A stretch of DNA of 64,000 nucleotides, from positions 55,539,209 through 55,603,208 of the forward strand of contig CM043971.1 in the NCBI GenBank assembly GCA_014529385.2, given 5' to 3'. The stretch comes from Adiantum capillus-veneris (lineage: Eukaryota; Streptophyta; Polypodiopsida; Polypodiales; Pteridaceae). Positions 10,959 through 22,479 of this stretch are shown one piece after another. The position numbers were made by a program, and so were the translations under genes. The notes beneath the pieces were generated by a model. That model was not told the DNA's origin, searched no databases, and saw nothing but the letters and a program-made list of their open reading frames with translations. The stretch's first letter is position 1, and every line of letters starts with the position of its first letter.

Positions 10959-12106
10959 GGACAGACTCGAGAGAGGTAAACATTTCACGATGTGAGGTAA
11001 TGTGCTTTGTAGCACCACTGTTGAAATACCACACATGTGAATCTGCAGCAACTGACAAGCATGCATCATGGACAACACGATTTTAAGTGCACTCTGTGCT
11101 AAACACCCATTCTGCATCAACATCAGCAACACAGTATCCTTTTACAGAAGACTCAACAATGGCTGCATTTGTAGTGGAACCAGCATTTGCAGTGGAACCA
11201 CCCTCTTTCTTCTTAGCCTCTTTGGACTTCAACTTGGGACACGACTTGATCAAGTGATCATTGGCTTTACAATAATGGCAACGCATCTTCTTTTTGCCTT
11301 TATCACCAGAATTTCCAGACGAATTGCTGCCAACAGAAGCATTAGGAACATAATTTTTGCCACTCGCAGCTGAACCATAAGAAGTGGCTGCATTACTGTT
11401 ACCACCCTTTCTTTGAGAAGCAATAAAAGCCTGTTCAACTGCACGCTGCCTAATCCTGTTTTTTTTGGAAAGTGACTCTTGCAATAGCAATGTGCATAAT
11501 GCATCAAACTTGACAACTTCAGGATTTCCTTGGGTCATCAGTCTCCAAGTACTAGCAAAAGTCTGGTAGGAATCTGGTAAGGCATCAAGAACAGTCTGCA
11601 CAAGGGAACTGTCTGAAATGACTTCACCTGCAGAAATAAGCTGCTCATTGATATCCTTGACACTAGCTAGGAAAGTGTCCATATCATCTTCCTCATGCAT
11701 AATCTTCGACTCCAGCTCTTTATGCAGTAAAGCAATTTTAGCCTCATTGCGGCTTCCATAAAGACCGGCCAAAATATCCCAAGCCTGTTTTGCAGATTTT
11801 GCTGAACGGATGTGAGGAACAATGGTGCGCTTCACAGACAACGTAATCAATGCATGAGCCTGCGCATCCTTAACATCCCAACGAGCTTGTTCTGCCGTAG
11901 GCAAAACAACTCTAACAGCAGCAATCCTTGCAACAAGACCTGCAACATCCTCAACATCGCCTACATCCTCAGAACCAGGACGTACATCAATGCCCTGCAC
12001 AATGTTCTAGACACATTTTGACAGAAGAACATGTTGCATCATATAAGCCCACATAGGGTAGTCGTCCCCATCCAACCTGTCCTCAGCAGCAACTGAGGAC
12101 AGCCAT
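10959..12106 (-). pseudogene. Copia-1 gag and protease start
   Basis: Gag nucleocapsid precursor followed by the retropepsin active-site region. A start codon is plausible at 12106 (compare the second copy, 13654). The first 35 codons are disturbed by a short deletion and frame changes, then 12000-11083 is open. It contains the UBN2-type gag core, a CCHC zinc knuckle (CHYC...H...C) near 11250-11290 and a Ser/Gly/Asn-rich linker. Downstream, after a TAA, the protease motif reads Trp-Tyr-Phe-Asn-Ser-Gly-Ala: the catalytic Asp is Asn. Both the stop and this change argue against activity. Confidence 0.85.
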
Positions 12107-12468
12107 GGTAAATGCTGCACCTGATGTGAAAACTGCCCGAAAATAGGAGAAATGGAGCGGGAACAACCTGTGCTATATAGCACAAACCGTAGAAGACTAT
12201 AAGGAACCTGTTATGCAAAAAACGGCATTGACAGAAATTTTGCACAAAATGACGAAATAGCCTGTGCAGTACTGCCTATAGTGGAAACGGAGGCCGAAAT
12301 GAGCCCAAATCAAAATTCTGAGCAGACCGAGCTCTACGAGTAGACCCAAAATATTTTTCGACCTGCGAACGCTTGCCAAAGCTCACTGAGATCGGAGAAA
12401 GTGAGCAGGCGTGTGCTAGAGCAGCTGGCGACTAAGCCCGAGAGGACGTGACCTGCTCTGATACCAAT

Positions 12469-12695
12469 TGTTGGAATTAGGGTTGCAGAGGAACACACAC
12501 AGCTTGGAGAAGATGAAGGAAGCTCAAGGTTCACAATAGAGAGTGTGTTACTTAGTGTGAAATGGAAAGATAGATAGCCCTAGAGTGATGGTCGTATATA
12601 CAATGCACGTGGGAAAAAACCTCCTAAAGAGGGAAAAAATGTCCCGGCGGTCCTAGTGTGTTCACACACATCAGTACCACATGTATATGGTAACA
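12469..12695 (-). repeat. Copia-1 5' LTR with adjacent primer-binding site
   Basis: 227 bp, the same ends as the LTR at 6838. On the minus strand it is followed after two bases by TGGTATCAGAGCAGGT (plus-strand 12451-12466), complementary to the 3' end of initiator Met tRNA, which fixes the orientation of the element. Its other edge (12695) abuts the interior of a second gag copy with no leader between. Confidence 0.92.
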
Positions 12696-13857
12696 TGCAT
12701 TTTTAGTGGAACCAACATTTGCAGTGGAACCACCCTCTTTCTTCTTAGCCTCTTTGGCCTTCAACTTAGGACACGACTTGATCAAGTGATCATTGGCTAT
12801 ACAATAATGGCAACGCATCTTGTTTTTGCCCTTATCACCAGAATTTCCAGAAGAATTGCTGCTAGCAGAAGCATTAGGAACATAATTTTTGCCACTCGCA
12901 GCTGAACCATAAGAAGTGGCTGCATTGCTGTTACCACCCTTTCTTTGAGAAGCAATAAAAGCCTGTTCAACTACACGCTGTCTAGTCCTGTTTTTTCTGG
13001 AAAGTGACTCTTGCAACAGCAATGTGCATAATGCATCAAACTTGACAACTTCTGGATTTCCTTGGGTCATAAGTCTCCAAGTACTAGCAAAAGTTTGGTA
13101 AGAATCTAGTAAGGCATCAAGAACAGTCTGCACAAGGGAACTGTCTAAAATAACTTCACCTGCAGAAATAAGTTTCTCATTGATATCCTTGACACTAGCA
13201 AGGAAAGTGTCCATATCATCTTCCTCATGCATAATCTTCGACTCCAGCTCTTTATGCAGTAAAGCAATTTTAGCCTCATTGCGGCTTCCATAAAGACCGG
13301 CCAAAATATCCCAAGTCTGTTTTGCACATTTTGCTGAACGGATGTGAGGAACAATGGTTGCCTTCACAAACAACACAATCAATGCATGAGCCTGCGCATC
13401 CTTAACATCCCAACGAGCTTGTTCTGCCGTAGGCAAAACAACTCTAACAGCAGCAATCCTTGCAGCAAGACCTGCAATATCCTCAACATCGCCTACATCC
13501 TCAGAACCAGGACGTACATCAATGCCATACACAATGTTCCCTTTGACACAAGAACATGTTGCATCATATAAGCCCACATAGGGTAGTTGTCCCCATCCAA
13601 CCTGTCCTCAACAGCAAACATCTTGAACACATCTGTGTTGTTGTTGTCAGCCATGGTAAATGCTGCACCTGATGTGAAAACTGCCCGAAAATAGGAGAAA
13701 CGGAGCGGGAACAACACGTGCTATATAGCACAAACCATAGAAGACTAAGGCACCTGTTGTGCAGAAAATGGCACTGACATAAATACTGCACAAAATGACG
13801 AAATAGCCTGTGCAATACTGCCTGTAGTGGAAACGGAGGCCGAAATGAGCCCAAATC
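12696..13857 (-). pseudogene. Gag fragment and 5' leader of a second Copia-1 copy
   Basis: Minus-strand gag starting at ATG 13654 (Met-Ala-Asp-Asn-Asn), better preserved at its N-terminus than Copia-1 itself. It shares the Asp-Gly-Asp-Asn-Tyr-Pro-Met-Trp motif, gag core and CCHC knuckle. A frameshift lies near 13530. The copy stops abruptly at 12696 where the Copia-1 LTR begins, about 15 codons after the zinc knuckle. Upstream, 13655-13857 matches the Copia-1 leader and then gives way to module A. No PR, IN or RT from this copy is present. Confidence 0.85.
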
Positions 13858-13947
13858 TTTGAAATGGAGAACCTGTGAAATAGAGCATTTCCAATAAATG
13901 TTCAAAGTACCCGAGGAACTAGACTAATGTATAGCCAAACACTTTTC

Positions 13948-13997
<50 letters not shown>

Positions 13998-14817
13998 CAA
14001 AAAAACGGAAACAAAAACAAAACCAAGTCTAAGTGAGGGAACACAAATCCCTCCTCTGCATATGTGAAGGTTGAAGGAAAACATGCAAAGTTGTAGCCCA
14101 ATATCTTGCCAGCTTAAAAGCAAGGGGCGAGATGTAGAGGGGGGCTCCTTGAAGGGGGTATTGAAGCCACACGTCCACGATGAGGCAAATCATAGCCTAT
14201 AAAGGGGAGCCCATTGAAGGGGTATTGAATCCATGTACCACCCAAGGCAAAAGACATCACGTTGTACACAGATGGGGAAAGGAATTTTTAGAAGAATCAA
14301 GGGAGATAAATAGGTACTAGAGCATCATGATGAGGGCAAGATGCAATAACTCAGGTATCACAACCAAATTGAAAGCTCGATTCACGCCAAGAAATGAAGC
14401 AAAATTTAGTGATTGTCTTATTAAGGGGTACATTCCATTGGGCAAGCAACCCTTAAGGGTTAAGGTGTAAAGCACATCATCCCAGCTAAGAATCCTGTTT
14501 AAAATCAAGGAGACCACTCGTTCATTAATTATCAAAGCATCATAAGGCCACTCCAACCAAAGATAGAAAGTATAAGGTAAAGACTAATGGTGATTACTAA
14601 CCATTACATCCATAAATTAGATTACAGGGTAAAGAATCATGGTGATCTCATCATGACATTATATTAATCAGCACCCTTATGCATACCATGAGCCAAACTC
14701 ACCCATAGAGGACATGTAAAGTAACTATCCAAGGTAATCACTCACCAAATAGATTGCTATCAACTACATCAATGGTTTAATTATAGGTGTGTGTAACTAG
14801 ATGTAGCAATCAAAGTC
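13858..14817 (-). repeat. Repeat module A, copy 1, with (TC)n tract
   Basis: Nearly colinear with 30263-31197. It contains a (TC)n microsatellite (13951-13994) and, 40 bp later, an inverted repeat GTGAGGG...CCCTC (14033-14053) also found in family C modules. The conserved short frames (for example minus-strand 14317-14556) occur in both copies but show no known domain, and conservation is explained by the recent duplication. It ends next to the TG tract at 14818. Confidence 0.7.
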
Positions 14818-14819
14818 GT

Positions 14820-14862
<43 letters not shown>
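14818..14862 (+). repeat. (TG)n microsatellite between modules A and B
   Basis: Perfect GT dinucleotide run of about 45 bases. On the minus strand it is the (AC)n tail of module B. Confidence 0.97.
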
Positions 14863-14865
<3 letters not shown>

Positions 14866-17080
14866 AAATTGAAAATCCCATCTTTCAGAACCATATACTG
14901 ATAAACTTGAATACTACTTGCAAAAGTACATTGTGTATTGAAGAAAATATAGCAAAATTTCTTGATACAAAGTACATTACAAGATACTTCGATACATGAC
15001 AAAGTAGAAGTTAAAGCCGGAACTCCTACCAGATGAGAGCAGGGATCTTTACCTGCCAACCAACCACAAGTACATAATTAATTTGCACTAAATGGGTGAT
15101 AGGTATATCAAGCAATCCCCACTGCTTGTTATTGCTGTCACACCCTGGACCCCAACCATACTCCTAATCATAACTTATGTTTTCTTTTCCTCGTCAAAAG
15201 GAAAACTTATGCTTGTTATTGCTGTCACAAGCAATAACTTATGCTTGTTATTGCTGTCACACCCTGGACCCCAACCATACTCCTAATCATAACTTATATT
15301 TAGTTTGGCATAAGGGAAACATATGTATGCACTCAAAATAGTACAGATTTTGGTACCTGAATCGCATTTGTCGTTGCCATTTGTATTCTTGCAAATACGA
15401 TTATCACAAAAATAGGAAGTGAGCACGCATGTGTATATATTGCTTTACATTAATACGTTTATTATGGAGAAACAACAATATACATAGGTTTTTATGCCTA
15501 GCACACAGTGCATGCTCTGTCTCAGCTACATTATTCATAAGTAATATGGTATGCTGAGTGTATGTACCTATGTGTAGCTTGTAAAATATCTCAAAAGACC
15601 TTGTTTTACCTTGTTGTGTTGCACAATTAATCAATCTAATTTGTGTATCTAGCTTCCAGCACTTCTTCTTTGGCTTGGAGCGTATTTCGTGAGCAGTCGT
15701 ATCCCGCCATGCAGGGCTTTCTGCTTGTGCTTGCGCTGCCACTTGTGAGGAGATGGCGATGAAGGTTACGCCAGTGTATGACTTATATACCGTGTGTGTG
15801 TGTGTGTGTGTGTGTTAGCGTTGCAAAAATCGCGACAGCTTTTGCTCTGTATGTGATATGTTGTGAAGGCGAGTCTGTGACTAAACCCATTTGCACTGCA
15901 TGATTTTATACGCATTGCTAGCTTGCGGTGTTGTTTAAGGCTATATGCAGTATTGGTTGCGGGTGCCTTTAAGGCCATATGCAGCCTAATCTTGCCAGTG
16001 CTGGCATCCAGTGTCACCCATCTTTATTTAGAGATCTAGCACATTAGGGCCAATTTGGAAGAAAAAAGGGCTTTGTAAGGATCTAAAAAGGGGCAACCTA
16101 AAAAACACCATGAAGATCTTACCAAAACTATTTAGCATGGGTACTCATTGGATAGAGCTCTTCAAGCGCCACCCATGGACCATTTGAGCACTAAATTTGG
16201 AGTTTATATGCAAAAGTTATGGCTAAAATAGTGCAAAAGATTCCAAAAGCAAGTGAAGGAGATCTTGACACGTGTACAAAAGTGCCATAATTTCGGAAAT
16301 GTGGCTCGTCCTTGACCCTTAGATCAAGAATAGAGAAACCCTAAACAACCCTTATTTCATCCAAATTGGCTCTAATGACATTGCCAATTTGACTTCCCTT
16401 TAAAATTTAAAATTTTATCATCTTTGTAAAAAGGTTTGAAATACTATCAAGTTTAGAACATGATATAGGCGAAGTAAAAAAACTTTTTTATATACACATG
16501 CCGGCTATCGTAAAAAGAATTGTGTATTGCCACTGCATTGGTAGTTCACTTGGGTCTATGTACCCATTGATGTGACTGTACCCAATTCTTGATATGGTTT
16601 GGGAATAATACATGTTCCTGAAAAAGTTGTCCGTGTACTAACAACGCATATATATATTTTTGTGCCAGTGTATCCATTGCTCAAGTGCTAAAAGAACCTC
16701 TTGTTTAGGATTTCCATATTTGATGCTAGTGAAAACTTGATTTATTCAAAGTTTTGTCCATGCTTCTGAAGAATTCCAAACAGATTGCACACTAAATTAC
16801 AAGAGGGTTTTTCCATGCCAAAAAATAAGAAGGAAGAAAAAAGGAGGGTTTTTTTGGCTTTAAAATCCATCATTACGTCCTGCTTTCGAGTCATCCGTCC
16901 TTCTATCATTCTTCTGCTAGTGAGGTTGTCACCTGTGCCACGTTTAGTGGATTAGTAGAAGCTTGTTTACAACAACTTGCATCTATTTTTCAATGGTATT
17001 GTGTAAGCATGTGTTAGTGTGTGGTTTTGTGTGCATAATACCACGAGGTGTTGACATATATTGTGTTCCATACACTGTGC
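14863..17080 (-). repeat. Repeat module B, copy 1 (two halves divided by TG tract)
   Basis: Shared with 23854-26820 and, for its second half, with 48051-49525. Half B1 (14863-15791) and half B2 (15816-17080) are separated by a (GT)12 tract at 15792-15815, and another TG tract follows at 17081. B1 contains a local duplication of about 55 bp (15127 and 15246). On the minus strand a donor-like GGCAGGTAAAG lies near 15045-15055, about 190 bp before the (AC)n end. The 112-codon minus frame at 15404-15742 is similar in copy 2 but has no recognised domain. Confidence 0.7.
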
Positions 17081-19960
17081 GTGTGTGTGTGTAGCTGTTA
17101 AACTAAATAAATAACACACCAATTGAACAAGATGTTCAAAAGACGACTGGCTAAAGATGTCAAGGCAAAGATATGCACAAAAACAATTTAGTCTTTGAAT
17201 CAAAACTGTACAATATAGTAAGAATGAAGTATCATTCCAAAGGAATTTGTACAAAGGGAAACTATCCCGATTGCAGCATCAAATGCTTCCAAAGTCGGGC
17301 TGCAGCAAGTTAAAACTTTTTTAAGCCAAGATAAAATTCTCACCTGCATCCATATAGTCAAGACAACAGATATGTTAGACTTGGCTACGTATGGCAGGCT
17401 TCAAAGAATCTATCAGTTGTTATCCATGTTAAAATTTAAAAAAAAAGTTTACTAGCTACTGTCCTGCATATTTAAAATCTCGAGGATTTTACATCATCAT
17501 TTTTTTTCCAGTTACTCATATATTTAGCACTAATAATGTGCAAAATGTCAACTAATCCATATCTTTTGTAAAAAGCTTAGTTAAGTAGTTTTATCCTGAA
17601 AATGTGTTCCGATGTCGAGCCCTTCAGAGCCAGAAACAATTAGGATTATCATTTGACCAAGCTAGCCTTATCCAGAGACTAGGTAAAAACCAGAAAGAGT
17701 GTTTTATAGATCACGCCCGCCAGTTCAAAATCTGTAATAGGCATGTTTACCCAAAAACATATATTAAAGTATCCAAACAAAATAATCATCAGTAGCAGTT
17801 TAATTGTCCAAGTATTTCCAGCATTGTCTTTTTTCCATTTTGGTAGTAAAACCAGTAGTGCTACCAAGATTTCAATATCGGATTAACTAAGGTTATCAAA
17901 TACCCAAATAAAAACCTGATGCCACTAACTTAACCAATAATATGCAACAGGTAATGCAGTTTTTTAATTCCTATGATCAGTTTCCTTTTGAGACTACAGT
18001 AAGAGTTGAACCATCAGTTTAGAGAAATAAAAGCCAGAGAAGTAACAGCCAGGGTCACAGTAACATTACATCTTATAAGTTCGAATTATAGTCCACTCCC
18101 CTCTACCAGTCAAAAACAGAGCAGTAGATCAAAGTAGGATTCGGTATGCAATACTCAAGAAAGCAACCATAAAGTTAACTCGAGTTACTGCCAAAAATTT
18201 TAAATATCGAGCAATACTTGTATCGGGAATCTATTTATATCTGCTATACTTCAGCCCAGTAGGCAGAGGATAAGTCAGTACCCAGAAAAAGAAGCCCAAA
18301 CACCATGATATACTGATGTGAACCAATCTGAAAAAAACCAGTGTACCCTTTTGCAATTTCCTTTAGATTAAGCCTGCATATGTAACTTCCAAGTATGACC
18401 AGCTAGTCCAGGCCCATTATAAGCTCCCACCCCTTTTTTTTAAACTAACAGGTAAAGAGGCTAAACTTCATTCCATATTGATGTGGTCATAATTGTACCA
18501 AGAAATGGCAGCCAAAACACAACCTGAGGATCTGTATAGTGTCAAACCAGATACGGCTATCACCCAAGTTTAAGCTGAAGACACAAGTCTGTGCAAAAAA
18601 TCAGTTAGACCAGGCCAGATCTATATTTTTTTGCAATTTTTGTTACTAGTTTTATCAGAATATGGTAGCATTTCAGTAACCAAAACAAACCATGCAAAGC
18701 CAGCACCACCACCAGGCAATCAGCCCATATGCTCACCATCTGGTTCTTTAAAAAAAAAAAAAAGTGTTAGATGTCATATTCTAGCTCAGTAGTAGAGGAT
18801 CAATCAAGAAGCCAAACAACAATCTATACTGATATGAAATATACCAAAATTATACCAGAAATTTGAGACCAAAAGAAGCAGTTGGTGGCCAGTAACCAGG
18901 CAGTAAAGTCAATCAGTGGGCAAAATTTTACAGATTTCTACATTCAGTGAGCAGAACTGGAAGTCAAATTCTTTCACTATGCCAAGGTAAGAAAACCTGT
19001 CATCACCAGCACCATCACCAGGTTTCAGTTAGTACCAGATAAGGAAGCCCAAACCAGTACCATTACCAGAGTTAATGCATACCCAACACCATTACTCGTT
19101 ATTTATTGTCAACTTTTATGCAATCAGTACCAGTCAAGCATGCAAAGAGAAAGCTCCTTTGCCAATGTGAGAAGATAAAAGAATCCAAAAACAACAAGTT
19201 TTTTCAATAAGGTTCTTATTAAATTCCTGTTTTATAGTCAGATATCAAAGCATGAGTTTATGAGATTTAACGAAACCTGTGAGCAGTCGCCATGCCAAGT
19301 AAATTTCCAAGCAACTAAGGAAGACCAAGCCTAAGTGAGGGGAGAAAACACCCTCACATTTCGTAGTGGACGAGGCAGGGGTGCACTCCGAGAGATGCTC
19401 ATTAGAGGTGGTGCCGCGGCCGCCTAGCCTTGATGAGTATACGAGGTAATCTGGGTAGGATTCTATTTATGAGTGGGAGGTAGGGAAGCCAAGGCACGCA
19501 GCTTTCCATCAGAGCGGGGCAATGATACAGCATGAAAGTCGTGACACCATGATAAAAACCTAAAACAGTGAAAGCCGCCCAGGTTTTTGAGGGGCTAGAC
19601 ATTAGGTTTTTAGCTTTAAAAACTAAAACTTTAGGGAATAGTATCCATAGGGTAGCCAACACAAGATGTTGGGAAGGATTTAATTTTATGGTAAACTCTA
19701 ATATCAACCAATGTGATAACAAATCAAGCATTGTACAGCATAGGGTAATCCCTTACCCGGCCCAACAGCTCAATTTAACTGCTTGAGCTTAGACAATGAT
19801 TCGGAGTATAGTCTACCACCCCCTCCAAATGAGGTGCTAGAGCCACCACAACCCCAAAGCAGTAATTTAGCATGTAAAACATAAGGTAAAATCCCCTAAA
19901 GCCACAATAGAACATCAACCGAGCCCCATAGATGCTATCTAGTTCAGAAGTCATGACCAA
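17081..19960 (-). repeat. Repeat module C, copy C1
   Basis: Starts with TG tract 17081-17092 and extends 2.9 kb without a credible gene. Features shared with the other C copies, read on the minus strand, are the GTGAGGG/CCCTCAC inverted repeat (19335-19357), GGATGCAGGTGAG near 17340-17352, and a small hairpin TTGAAC...GTTCAA (17123-17139) close to the AC end. The segment around 18000 resembles 5930 in C0. No open frame longer than about 110 codons carries a domain. Confidence 0.65.
19335..19357 (-). other. Conserved inverted repeat in module C1
   Basis: GTGAGGG, nine-base loop, CCCTCAC. The same arrangement is at 50473-50496, 52519-52541, 14033-14053 and 30471-30493, always preceded on the plus strand by a (c)taa. 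The loop sequence differs between copies while the stem is mostly kept. Confidence 0.65.
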
Positions 19961-20003
19961 GTGTGTGTGTGTGTGTGTATAGCTATGGTCAGCTGATGTG
20001 ACA

Positions 20004-20034
<31 letters not shown>
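19961..20034 (+). repeat. Two (TG)n tracts at the PLE-1 3' end
   Basis: GT runs at 19961-19979 and 20006-20034 separated by 26 bp. On the minus strand the second is the (AC)n tail directly after the PLE-1 terminus. Confidence 0.95.
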
Positions 20035-20066
20035 GCCCTCCCCCATCCCTGAGAAAAGGTGCACTT

Positions 20067-20104
20067 GGTGGAGGATAGGCCACCAAGTGGACCTATCCTC
20101 TACC
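20067..20104 (-). other. 3'-terminal hairpin of PLE-1
   Basis: GGTGGAGGATAGG pairs with CCTATCCTCTACC (one G/A position gives a wobble or mismatch depending on strand). Inside it CCAC pairs with GTGG. It lies about 30 nt from the (AC)n tail, at the same place as in PLE-2 (26871-26908). It could serve as a reverse-transcription start signal, which is inference. Confidence 0.75.
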
Positions 20105-20106
20105 AA

Positions 20107-22479
20107 TTCTATGTTTTAGGGTATTGATGGTAAATCTAATGCTAGGAGATTTATTTCCTTCAATGAAGTTAGTAATACATGTAACAATCTTATCTTTTTT
20201 GAAACCATTATCTTCAAACATAGAAATAAGCTTATTTCAATCCGTTACCGCATATGACTCTTGAGATGCATTGTATAGTATGGGAAGCACTTGTGATATG
20301 CATACACTATATGCCATCTTTTTTGGTCTATTACTGGCTGCATTTATAAATGGATGTTGGGACACGGTAATTTGTCTTTTTTCCATGTAGTGTAGGTAAC
20401 GTACTGCCCTTCCATTGGTTCACATAATTGGATATGTGTATTCAAATATGTAGCTTGGTTTTCCTTGTGTGTAGCTTTTATCCCAATAATGTCTAAAGGG
20501 TAAATAGTAAAGGGGTCCTCATAGGACAATGGTTTTTTGTGGTTTAAACATTGTAAAATAAAGGGATTATTAGCAAATAACAAATCATCCATATATCTCC
20601 ATGTATATAAGAAAGCTTTCATTATATCATAACGTGCAAGGCGAGATAATTATTTTTATGTATTCCATCTCAAACCATGCCAAATACAAATTACACCATA
20701 GTGGAGAGCAATTGTACCCCATTGGTATATCTTTTTCTTATCGATAAATATGTTTGCCTAATTTGGTAAAGCAATTATCAAGAACAAATTCATTAATATT
20801 GTGTAAATATTCAAATGTCCAGAAAACTTCATTTTTCCTTTTGGTAAGCACAATCTGCTTAAGCCAATATATTTCATATTTTTTATGAGTTTAATAATGT
20901 TATCTAGTACTTCAAGCAATCCATGTTTGCCTTTATGAGGTATAGCCTCATAGCACGATGTTACATTAAATGAATGAATGCTTGTGATATGTTTAGGTAA
21001 GACGAGATAATTCTTTTTATGTATGCTATCTCAAACCATGCCAAATACAAATTACACCATAGTGGAGAGAAATTGTACCCCATTGGTATACTTTTTTCTT
21101 GTCCATAAACATGTTTGCCTAATTTGGTAAAGCAATTATCAAGGACAAATTCATTAATATTGTGTAAATATTCAAATGTCCAGACAACTTCATTTTCCTT
21201 TTTGGTAAGCACAATCTGCTTTAGCCAAGATATTTCATATTTTTTATGAGTGTAATAATGTTATCTAATACTTTAAGCAATCCATGTTTGCCTTTATGAG
21301 GTATAGCCTCATAGCACGATGCTACATCAAATGAATGAATGTTTGTGATATGTTTAGGTAAGTTTATCAAAAAATCATATTGATTATTGATCATCCAATA
21401 TCCATTGGTTTGTGTCCCAGAAAATTTTTGTAAGCTTTTATGTATTATTTCAGTGTACTCTATAAATCCCTGTTTTACTCCTTTCAGTAATTTAGTGATT
21501 ATGGTTGTAGCAAGAGTAAATACACAGTTATGCGCATTAGTGATACATCTAAAATCCATTTTATGGATTTTAAAATTTTCCATAAGATATGGGAGTGAAT
21601 ATTCTAATGGTGTCTCTAATCGGATTTCCTTGGTATAACAACCTATGGCTTGACATATTTCATCTTCACTGGAGGAGAGAAGACAAAATTCATGGGTTTC
21701 TAATCTTCTTCTTGCTGCCATTTGTATGAGTTTTTTACATATGAATGCCGAGGTTTGTGCTGATTTATCTAGTCCACAAATAAATAAGTATTGTAAGATG
21801 TATTGAATTTCATCCATTAGGTCTGTGTTTTTGTACCATGGAGTTTGATTTTGCCTATGATAAGGGAATTTCTGGGAAAAGGTCTCATTAACCATACTTT
21901 GGATATAATTGTAATGAGATTTACTATTTTCACATCCTAAAATGGTGCATAAAGTCTTCCATACCTTGCTAAGTTCGCTTACTATTGACATAGGGTTTAC
22001 AGGTACTAATGGAATGTGGTTTAAACCTTTCCTGATAAATTCTTGGAAGATTTTGTGCCTAGCTATGTTATAATATGTGGTGATTACATGTTTTCCGAAG
22101 GGTTCTAAGTTAACTAAAAATTTAGAAAATCGTTCATAAGTTAAGCACCCACATGGTTGTGTTTCATCAAACTCTTGGGCAAACACCGAATTTGGTTTGT
22201 AAAGAGTATGGTTTAGGTTATTGGTATACTTCCAACCGAAACTTATCCTCATTTTTTCTAAATCATTACTAATGTGAAAATCATAAATTTGTTGCAAAAC
22301 AATATATGAATAAATCTTCCATGCATCCGACTATTGCGTTCAAGATGTAGTAAACCATTATTTCTGATACTAAGTGAGTGTACTTGGTCTTCAGAATTTG
22401 AGTATTCAAGTGCCTTGGGAGTATCTCCATAGTCTTCCGATCCTCTGAATTGCCTTGGTTTCTTGCTTGTTGATGCCAT
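20107..22479 (-). pseudogene. PLE-1 reverse transcriptase (broken)
   Basis: A start is plausible at ATG 22479 (Met-Ala-Ser-Thr-Ser-Lys-Lys), followed by a frameshift near 22290. The long readable part (22297-21221, 358 aa) has a Cys-Gly-Cys near residue 50, the Lys-Gly-Leu-Asn-His-Ile-Pro block typical of the PLE N-terminal RT region near residue 113, and motif A (Phe-Asp-Val-Ala-Ser-Cys-Tyr-Glu-Ala). Motif B (Ile-Pro-Met-Gly...Ser-Pro...Asn-Leu-Tyr-Leu-Ala) is at about 21060-21110, and motif C (Arg-Tyr-Met-Asp-Asp-Leu-Leu) near 20595. The thumb motif Ser-Asn-Arg-Pro follows, and the region ends near 20107. Motifs A and B occur twice because of a 361-bp duplication. RT catalytic residues are present but in different frames. 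Confidence 0.88.
20640..21361 (-). repeat. 361-bp tandem duplication inside PLE-1 RT
   Basis: Unit 1 is 20640-21000 and unit 2 is 21001-21361, differing by scattered substitutions. The unit spans the region from before motif A through motif B, so motif order becomes A-B-A-B-C. Its length is not a multiple of three. PLE-2 carries the same duplication at 27433-28146. Confidence 0.88.

Larger units (their letters stand above)
6838..12695 (-). mobile_element. Ty1/copia element Copia-1 (decayed, minus strand)
   Basis: Two 227-bp LTRs bound a minus-strand gag-PR-IN-RT-RNase H region in copia order. The LTRs differ at roughly ten positions by eye, so the element is old. No 5-bp target duplication is seen: the base context left of 6838 (aataac) does not match that right of 12695 (tgcat), and on the right the LTR abuts a second gag copy. 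The body is broken by frameshifts, stops, a deletion in integrase and a foreign solo LTR at 10246-10958. Confidence 0.92.

Noticed and set aside
13919-14123. Arg-Glu repeat frames over the (TC)n tract, also at 30324-30707
   Set aside because: Translated microsatellite; no conserved flanking domain.
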